In this document: in pieces, positions 57,277 through 64,000 of the stretch | Numbering within the stretch: position 1 is the stretch's first letter | How the letters are laid out: each line of letters opens with the position of its first letter | Assembly (NCBI GenBank): GCA_023935145.1 | Contig: CM043698.1 | Location: 68,003,501 to 68,067,500 of the forward strand | From: Bretschneidera sinensis | Taxonomy: Eukaryota > Streptophyta > Magnoliopsida > Brassicales > Akaniaceae | DNA: 64,000 nucleotides | Direction of reading: 5' to 3' | Translations under genes and position numbers: made by a program | Notes under the pieces: generated by a model | The model's database searches: none | What the model was told of the DNA's origin: nothing | Seen by the model: only the letters and a program-made list of their open reading frames with translations

Positions 57277-57634
57277 ATGATGTTGTTCTTTTCTTAATAG
57301 TATTAGAAAAATATTACTTATATAAAAGGGATCCTAGAGAAGGTTTGAGTCACACTTATAATTCTAATATACATTGTAAATTAGAGAGATTTATAACTAG
57401 AGCTAGGTTAAGAGCTGTAGGTGTATAAGAGATTTTAGGTTTTGAGGTTGTCAAGGTAATAATTTTTTCCCCAAAATTGTTGTTAAGGATTAATAAAATT
57501 GTGAGCTTGTTGGTGGCATAGGTAAAGAGATTGCCAAACTACATTAAATTTTTGTGCTTGATATTTGTTTATTTATTTGCCTATTTAATTATTGTGAGTT
57601 TGAGTAGATGGATTTTAGGGATAAAATCCTAACA
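57277..57634 (+). repeat. 3' LTR of element H, second part
   Basis: Continues the LTR exactly where 49775 stopped (ATGATGTTGTTCTTTTCTTAAT) and ends TCCTAACA. TATA equivalent at about 57316. Confidence 0.9.
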
Positions 57635-57639
57635 GTGGT

Positions 57640-59343
57640 TAAATTAATCTCATGATAAATAAAACTTCTCTTTGCCTTAAAAAAAAACCTTCATTCTCAT
57701 GAGATCTATAGATGCATTTTATCTTATTTCTAATCGACATAAGCTATCTTAAATTTTTGAATATGACAACACATCAGTGTAATGAGGAAGATCCTGATAT
57801 ATATTTGAGGCTTTATGAATTCAAAAGTGTTAAGTAAGCACTTTTTTCTAATGTTAATTAAGGAATAAAATCTTGGATTCTTCTTGTTAATGTTAAACAT
57901 CAAACCTTCATTCTTATCAAACTTTTCATTTTGCTCATTTTTTTCCACATAAAATAACTTCTAAATAATTTTTTTAACTTTTCTATACACTTCACTAAAA
58001 TACATAATCCAAAAAAAGGTGTTTCTGTTTAGAAGATTTAATTATTTTATGTTTGGGCAAAGAAAGTCATTTTGCGTGGGGACCATTTGACAGTTAGAGA
58101 ACACGGGGTGAGCTCCATACTCCTATTTCATACTAACAAAATGGGAAGAGAGAGAGCTCCCGGGCTAAGATCAGCCTAAGAGAGAAGTTGGGTGCATAGA
58201 GGTAAGATAGAAGAGAAAGAAGAGAAATGAGAGAGTGAAATGAAAATGAAACAGAAAGAAAGAGTAAGGGGTGGGATCATAATGCACGAGCCTAGGCTTA
58301 GATGAAATTTGGATAACGAAATATCTTGGGATGATACCTAAGCCCAATTAGACTTAAAAATACATTTAGGTGGCAAAAAAGGCCTAAGCTCGATTAATTT
58401 TTAAAATGAGCATGGTAAAAAAGAGGGTTAACTGTCTGTATGGGTAATAAATCATGACTTTATGTTCAGAGATTGTAATCATCTCCATTTGGTCTTATCT
58501 CTATTTGAGTCCAGTTCATGACTTAAATAAATGTCCAAGTCATTTAAAAATTAAATAAAGACTTGGATTGAAACACAATTTTTGGGACCAAAATGCCCTG
58601 TCATGTCGACAAAGTGAGAGCATTTTTAGAAAATCATTTTTTTTCTAAAAAGTCAAATAAGGTTTTCATAAATCCTTATGTTTATTTAAGACAAATTTGA
58701 ATTGCTATGGTTATTTTGATTATTTCACCTTTAATTGGATCAAATGGAGAGAAGTCCCAATTAAAAAGTATCATGTTCTTATGTTTAGGGATCGAGCTTC
58801 TAGTTTATCTTTCTGACACTCTGATTGGTCATCTGGTTGATCAAAATCTTATTAGAATACTTCTTTTGTCATCATAAGGTTTTCATAAATACCAATCTTA
58901 CATGAATTTGTTTAAAAGATTAAAAATTATTAATTTTTGAATTTTTAGTTCCCATTGAGTTTAAAGGACACTGTTTTAGGAACCTAAAGAAATAATAATG
59001 GAGACATATATCAGAATCAAGAAAGCCATAAAACCTATAAAACACAAGAAAAAAAATAAAATGTAACTAAAATATGGTAAAAAAGAAGAGGAAAATAAAT
59101 ATTAGAAAAAAAAGGAAGATTAAGAAGAGCAGCTTGCTAGGTACAAGCTTATTAAGCGTATGATATCAATGAAACAATGCAAAGCTGTATTAAGAGAATT
59201 TTAAGCTTATATGATAGAACGCACCCGCAAAACTATTTTCTTCTTACAATTTATTGGCAATAAAGTTTGTTATTTCATTTTACTTTCCTAATTCCAAACT
59301 GATTTACTTTTCCTAATCTCAAACTGATTTGCCCTCACTTGTC
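57640..59343. other. Intergenic, upstream of the B3 gene
   Basis: About 1.7 kb without recognisable genes. A purine-rich GAGA/GAAA stretch lies at 58140-58270. Nothing else stands out. Confidence 0.6.
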
Positions 59344-59350
59344 TATATAA
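59344..59350 (+). promoter_or_regulatory. TATA box of the B3-domain gene
   Basis: TATATAA, 117 bp before the ATG at 59467, leaving room for a 5' leader of about 85-95 bases. Its placement also argues against any translation start before 59350. Confidence 0.65.
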
Positions 59351-59466
59351 GCAAATCTCACGCCTCTTTCATTACCATCTTCCTAAACCCTCAAAATTCC
59401 GTCTCATTCTCAAAACCCTCAAAAGCCCTAGAAAATTTTAATTCGTTAATTTGCTCTGCTTCAACA

Positions 59467-60084
59467 ATGCAGATACTGCAACAACCTATATGTCCAAACA
59501 AAGCTAATTCTCAAACCATGAAGAGAAAACATCACTTCTATGTTTTAAAACAAGAAACTGAACGCCAAGAAGTCTCCACTGCAACGACAATTTCTTATGA
59601 GTTTCATGGCAAAACAAAAAAACCCAGAACAACTCATCAAACCCAGAATTCATTCAATAATCATCATGCCATTGTTGTTTCACAAATACAACAGAAGATT
59701 TCTACAATGAAATATTACACCAAGAAAGAGGAGCAAGAAGAGAAGGAAATGGGTGTTTCCACTAAACTGAAGCTTTACATTGTTCCATGGAAGATCAAGA
59801 AGAAGCTGACGATTAGTGATCTTGGGAAACTGAGTAGGCTACTTGTGAAGACAGAATTGATCAAGAACCATGTTTTGCCATTCTTGAGCGTTGATTGCAT
59901 CAATCAGATTGAGAGTAAGAATGGAAAAGTCGTGGTGGTCTGGGATCAAGACACAATGTCTGAACATCAATTAATTCTCAAGCTATGGCATACTTCAAAG
60001 AGCTATGTTTTGATTGGCAATTGGAACCAAGAGTTTGTGAAAAGAAGGGAGTTGAAGGAAGGAGATGAGATTGGACTTTACTAG
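59467..60084 (+). CDS. B3-domain protein of the DUF313/REM-like type, 3' truncated by a stop
   Basis: The only host-type gene in the window, a single exon of 205 codons. I chose the ATG at 59467 because a TATA box lies 117 bp upstream and the same open frame further 5' would overlap it. Residues 1-95 are low-complexity, with KRK and KKPR basic clusters. From about residue 100 comes the plant-specific B3 DNA-binding fold: KLYIVPWKIKKKLTISDLGK, then LSRLLVKTELIKNHVLPFL, VVVWDQDTMSEHQLILKLW, SYVLIGNW and FVKRRELKEGDEIGLY. The last codon is followed by TAG where relatives continue with Trp. The frame stays open for 22 more codons (DPYSSRFNFTLF...) to TAA at 60151-60153. B3 proteins of this group are nuclear and probably bind DNA. 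Function after truncation is uncertain. Confidence 0.85.
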   Translation: MQILQQPICPNKANSQTMKRKHHFYVLKQETERQEVSTATTISYEFHGKTKKPRTTHQTQNSFNNHHAIVVSQIQQKISTMKYYTKKEEQEEKEMGVSTKLKLYIVPWKIKKKLTISDLGKLSRLLVKTELIKNHVLPFLSVDCINQIESKNGKVVVVWDQDTMSEHQLILKLWHTSKSYVLIGNWNQEFVKRRELKEGDEIGLY

Positions 60085-60153
60085 GATCCATATAGCTCAA
60101 GATTCAATTTTACCCTTTTTCTACGGGCTTCAGTTTCCAATCAAGTTAATTAA

Positions 60154-61227
60154 TTTCCTATGAAGTCTTTTGGAGCTCAATTTTGTACTTATTTTAATAG
60201 GAATATTGAATTATGTAGATTGCAAAGAAGTAACATTTAATGAAATTATTTTTTTGTTGATTAATTAATTTGCTAAATATGAAGACAACTTTCTTCAGTT
60301 GCTTGGTTATTAATCTGGTGTTTGGTAAATTATTTTTTTTGTAATGAAGTAGAAAGAGACTTAATTATGGTTTTAGAATGAAAAATCTTACAACAAATAC
60401 TCAATCAAGAGAGAAAGCTTATACTAAAAAGAATGTTAAAAGAAAAACTATTTGTCCAATGGTACCACCACATCTTTAAATAGATGCCAATAATTCTTAC
60501 AATGGAGGATAAGATGAATTGTGCTTCGATAAAAAGGCAAAAAAATAAAGTGAGTCTTGCAAATAAATTATACATATGAAATCCATTTTGTTTTTCATCA
60601 TCTTTCTCTTTTTATAATGATTACAACATTATATAGTCAATTGTTACTTGATTTTATGTACATTCAATTAACCTAGAAAATATGAGCTCAGCGCCTAAGA
60701 CTCTCTCTAATTGTTACGCTTGACCCTATATAGTCGGCAATAAACCTATAAGTACCACAGTATATATACAAATGCCCAAATCCTTAGAGCTACCCAAAAA
60801 AAAAGGTTAAATTAATGTCATTGCCTTTAATTACCTTGAATTCAATTTGTTCTTATCATGAAAACTAATTTTACAAAATTTGGTCAATTTTATTTTGTCC
60901 TAGCTATCTTAATTAGTTAGCCTTAAAAGTTCCAAAAGCTATGTACTACATCATCTACGAGTGAAACACAACTTTCATATGAGAAACAATATAAAGACTG
61001 GATATATCTATACGAGGAAAGGAAGATTTATAGACAAGAAAAAAAAAAGGGTTTTGGGGTTCTAACTATGCAATTTAGCAGTAGGATGGAGGAAAAACTT
61101 CCAAATTAGTGTTAACAACGCATTCTGACGAACATTAGTTTGATACAACATGTCTTATGCATGTTCTAGTTAATTATAGAAGGCTATCATTGTAAAAGAA
61201 CATGAAATGATAATGCTCGATCTGAAA
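60154..61227. other. Intergenic, 3' of the B3 gene
   Basis: Apart from the duplicated segment at 60515-60830, no gene or element is recognised. Confidence 0.6.
60515..60830. repeat. Unoccupied relative of the LINE/H insertion locus
   Basis: Co-linear with 45340-45551 plus 47662-47726 plus 57640-57650, but without the LINE and without H. It supplies natural empty sites for both insertions (for H: AAAAAGGTTAAATTAAT). Confidence 0.88.
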
Positions 61228-61349
61228 TAAAATGGTGTAGTTTGTGGTGTAGTAAATGTATTTTAAAAGTGTTTCATTAAATTATTCAAATATTGGCATG
61301 CATGACCCACCTTTAAATAAAATAAAAATACACAAACTACACCATTTTA
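61228..61349. mobile_element. MITE-like element
   Basis: 122 bp with perfect 19-bp terminal inverted repeats (TAAAATGGTGTAGTTTGTG and its complement), AT-rich interior, no coding capacity. The target duplication is unclear. Confidence 0.65.
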
Positions 61350-61741
61350 CTACTGAAGGTGCTCACTCAATAACATGACAAAGCCTCTCATGTCATTGAT
61401 TCTGAGCAATATTTCTAACCATTTTATTTTGAGCACATCATCTTAAAACAATAATTCAATGCAAACCTTCTCATGAGATTTTATATTCTAATAAGATTTG
61501 TTGTTAGGATTGTTTAAATTTCAGGATCTAATACATATCATGCAATTGTACAAATTTTTATTTTCTATGATACCACTTTTAGTTTTCATACAATATGTTC
61601 ACTTGCTCTCCTTCATTTTAGGGTTTGAAAAGAAGGGATTGGCTCCTCTCCATTACTTGGATTCCCTCAATCCTGCAGTGGTGTCTAAATACTTAATGCC
61701 TATACCATTAATAATTGAAATCAAACACAATAACATATGTG
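61350..61741. other. Intergenic
   Basis: No recognisable gene. A short open frame with hydrophobic residues continues into the K LTR and looks accidental. Confidence 0.55.
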
Positions 61742-62365
61742 TCTATTGGGATGCTCCTCAAATACCACATCGGAGAAAAGTGTTATTGTAAGTAGCTCTA
61801 GTCCCACATCGTCTATGTGTCAAAAGGATGTGAATACTAGTTATTATAAATATAGGTGTCAAGAGATGTAGTCTCTCACCCCTATTCCTTAACCAAGAAT
61901 AGTTGGTCAGATGTGAGTGTCGTAACCGAACACCAATATAGGGATCTATGGGTTGAGTGAACGTTAGGTGTATTAGGGATTTGAGTTGTGAGATTAGGAA
62001 GAGTTTTCATGTAGTTTTGTCTAGAAAAATTGTGTATTGTTGTGTAGTGAGTTTTAGCTGCTGTCCTCCATTCAGAATTTTCAAAAGTAGTAGAATAACG
62101 ATTGGCTCATGGACATATGAAAATTGTGTCGAACCACGTTAAAAATTCTTGTATTTTTTCTCTTTATTTTTGTTATTGTGATTGCATAGTTGTTTTGGGA
62201 TGTTAGAATTCCCAACAAGTGGTATCAGGGCTATGTTTATTATTTCTATGGATCTTGGAAGGATTTTTGGTGAAAAAATCCCAACAAGTGGTATCAGAGC
62301 TAAGATTCGACAATGGCAGAAACTCAGAGAAATGATCCGGTAAAGAAAAAAGTCAGATATGCTAT
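61742..62365 (+). mobile_element. Element K: 5' end of a copia element
   Basis: Putative LTR 61742-62217 (end AATTCCCAACA, TATAAATA at 61845-61852), then TGGTATCAGGGC at 62220-62231 and TGGTATCAGAGC at 62289-62300 (initiator-Met PBS, duplicated), then an ATG at 62313 with about 18 gag-like codons. It is cut at about 62366 by the next element. The left LTR boundary is approximate because the start is degenerate. Confidence 0.7.
62220..62300 (+). other. Duplicated LTR end plus PBS of element K
   Basis: TCCCAACAAGTGGTATCAGRGCTA occurs twice, 69 bp apart, the second copy with the exact PBS. Either copy could mark the real LTR boundary. Confidence 0.8.
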
Positions 62366-64000
62366 TGTAAACACCCAATTTCGTTCCAAAATTTTTTAAC
62401 GTTTGGATTCCTATGACTAATCTTTGATCCTAGTGTGCTCAGACTTGATAAATGAGGAAGTAAAGATTTAATTGGGGAGTAGAAGCAATTGCATAACCCT
62501 TTTGTTCAATCCATTTAATTCACTTTGGGTTTAAAACAATTGGACCTTATTCGATTCAACTAATCCAAGACCAAAGTCTTCATTTAAACTTTGACCCAAT
62601 CCAAAACCCACTAAAGCCCATTAATCTTTCCTAAGCCCAACCACTTTTGGCCCAAATTTCAAGCCTAAGAAGTCTTTCAATTTTCAAGGGTGAACTTCCA
62701 GTTTCACCCTCCACTTGGCACTCCTTGATTGGTTTAATTTTCTCAAAGCAAAATATACTTTGTTTATAACAAAAAAGATGTCTCTCTCATCTCCCCATGT
62801 GGCTGGCCATAATGAGGAATTTTCACTCTTTCTTTTTGCTTTTTAAACAAACATCTCCTTCATAGATTCCCTTATCTTCTTTTTAACCAAATGCTACCTT
62901 TTTTCCACAAAAAATAAGACCCTTTTCACCTAAAAAGCAATAATAATGCACTTATAAAGTAGTCGATTTTTCTCCCTCTTTGGACAGTCATGTATACCAA
63001 AAAGAAGGAGTTTTTATTCTTCTCTTTTTGCTTAGTTAATTGGAAATTACCTTTTTTATCTTCCACCCTTTCCTAAATGTTAAATCACACATTTTTCTAC
63101 TCAAAAGATCACATTTTATACCCCAAAAACAGCACCTAAAAAACAACAGTTTTTTAGAATGTGAAGCCTTTTTCACCTCTCTTTTGCTGTGTAATTGGAC
63201 TCTTTTTTTTCCTAAGCTTTTACAATTTATTATATATAAAAAGCCAAAGAAAATTTTGTCTTTTATACCCCTTTTGGTTTTCCAAACCATGGAGACCTTC
63301 TCCTCACATTTCTTTCTTTTGCTTTTGCTTTATTAAAAACACTCCAAAATGTCCTTTCATGTTCACCTTTTTGCAAACCTTCTTCTTCACTTTTTTTCAC
63401 TCCAAAGAAACCCCTCCCTCTTCCCCATGTCCAGCCACCTAAAATTCTTTTCCCTTTCACTTTTCACTTGGTTTACCAGACCTCACTTCTCTAGCCACAT
63501 GTTTACACCCTAAAAGTGAAACACCTTTTTCATCTCAAAAGTTGAAACTACTTTTCCCCTTCTCTATATTACCAGCCATGCACATTATTTTCATCCATTT
63601 ATTTTGTTTTTTTAATCTCTTAGCCAGCCCTTACTCCTCTTATAAATACACCCCTTTGCTAACACAAAAAAAAACAAAAAAAAAAACAACACAACACTAA
63701 GACAAAGTAATGCAAAAAAGAGAGAAAAAAGAGAAAGTTTAGAGAGAAAGAAAGAAGTGAGAAAAGAGATAAAAAGAGAGAAGAGTAGGAAGATCAAATA
63801 AAGGAATATAACAAAATAGAAGAGTGTTCAAGAAAGGTGAAAAAAGGGCAAAGAGTGAAACACAAAAGAAGAACTAGTGAAAGTTCTTCATCATTTTCGG
63901 CTACCTTTTTTTGGTTTTCTAATCTTCATTGGAATCATTCTTCCAACTTCACTAAGTCCACAAGAGCACAAGGATCTTCGAGGATAATCCCCATGCATGG
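62366..64000 (+). mobile_element. Putative LTR running off the window
   Basis: Starts TGTAAACACCCAATTTCG, an LTR-like start, immediately at the break in K gag. It is pyrimidine-rich up to about 63635 and carries TATAAATA at 63641-63648 followed by an A/G-rich leader-like tract. No gene is recognised. No second LTR, PBS or target duplication can be checked in the window, so the identification is tentative. Confidence 0.45.

Larger units (their letters stand above)
47727..57634 (+). mobile_element. Element H: copia gag-protease element, interrupted
   Basis: 5' LTR 47727-48241, PBS-like site, gag, protease, PPT, then a 3' LTR split into 49627-49775 and 57277-57634 by a CACTA transposon. Without the insertion H is about 2.4 kb with no integrase or RT. 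Flanks AAGGT (47722-47726) and GTGGT (57635-57639) fit an aged 5-bp duplication; the related empty site at about 60800-60815 reads AAGGT followed by TAAATTAAT, as predicted. Confidence 0.92.

Noticed and set aside
59329..59466. N-terminal extension of the B3 protein by 46 codons
   Set aside because: The frame there starts with a TTG, has no ATG before 59467, and contains the TATA box itself.
63040..63442. Overlapping hydrophobic frames near the right edge
   Set aside because: Pyrimidine-rich sequence of the putative LTR; Phe/Leu/Ser-rich translations in two frames, no start context or domain.
1..64000. Organelle-derived or bacterial insertion
   Set aside because: No plastid, mitochondrial or bacterial gene sequence was recognised on either strand; all coding traces are plant transposable elements or the B3 gene.

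Overview
This is plant nuclear DNA, most likely from a eudicot. It is AT-rich and packed with LTR retrotransposons of the plant Ty3/gypsy (Tat, Athila) and Ty1/copia (including SIRE-type) lineages, plus an En/Spm (CACTA) transposon, a LINE tail, a foldback element and one host-type gene, a B3-domain gene at 59467-60084. I saw no rRNA, tRNA, CRISPR, organellar or bacterial signature. Nearly every element gene is broken by stops, frameshifts or deletions. Element letters are my own labels.

Left half (1-34266): one old Tat-lineage gypsy element (T, plus strand) is the substrate. Its pol lies in pieces at 5-950, 17959-18428 and 27237-29165. It is followed by an antisense ORF (29440-33000, minus) and by 48-bp and 51-bp tandem repeats (33600-34220). 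T was invaded at least three times. (1) Foldback DNA (X, arms at 951-1187 and 15470-17958) is associated with loss of the catalytic RT core of T. It carries the gypsy element E (1188-15221, minus), which itself carries copia element F (1543-6774, TSD AAAAG). (2) The Athila-like element B (18429-27236) sits in the T RNase H gene with a perfect TSD, TCATA. (3) A solo LTR of the E family (29617-31153) sits in the antisense ORF.

Middle (34267-42985): two Athila-type elements, C (plus) and D (minus), are fused head to head near 36985. D was inserted in the protease gene of a gag-protease copia element, G.

Right half (42986-64000): a LINE 3' end (45552-47660) and copia element H (47727-57634, gag and protease only) are confirmed by a related empty copy of the locus at 60515-60830. 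The 3' LTR of H is split by a CACTA transposon (49776-57273), which in turn hosts a 5'-truncated SIRE-type copia element (I, about 50600-55416). Beyond these come the B3 gene with its TATA box, a small inverted-repeat (MITE-like) element, a truncated copia 5' end (K), and a putative LTR that runs off the window.

The most unusual structure is a set of family-specific short palindromes. TGCGATCGAKCGCA-like copies (about 30) occur in B, C and D, and CCAGTCGACTGG-like copies (about 19) in I. They cluster in the LTR upstream of the TATA box and again before individual ORFs, in elements of two unrelated superfamilies. Several elements (B, D, H) lack reverse transcriptase and integrase entirely and would depend on partners.
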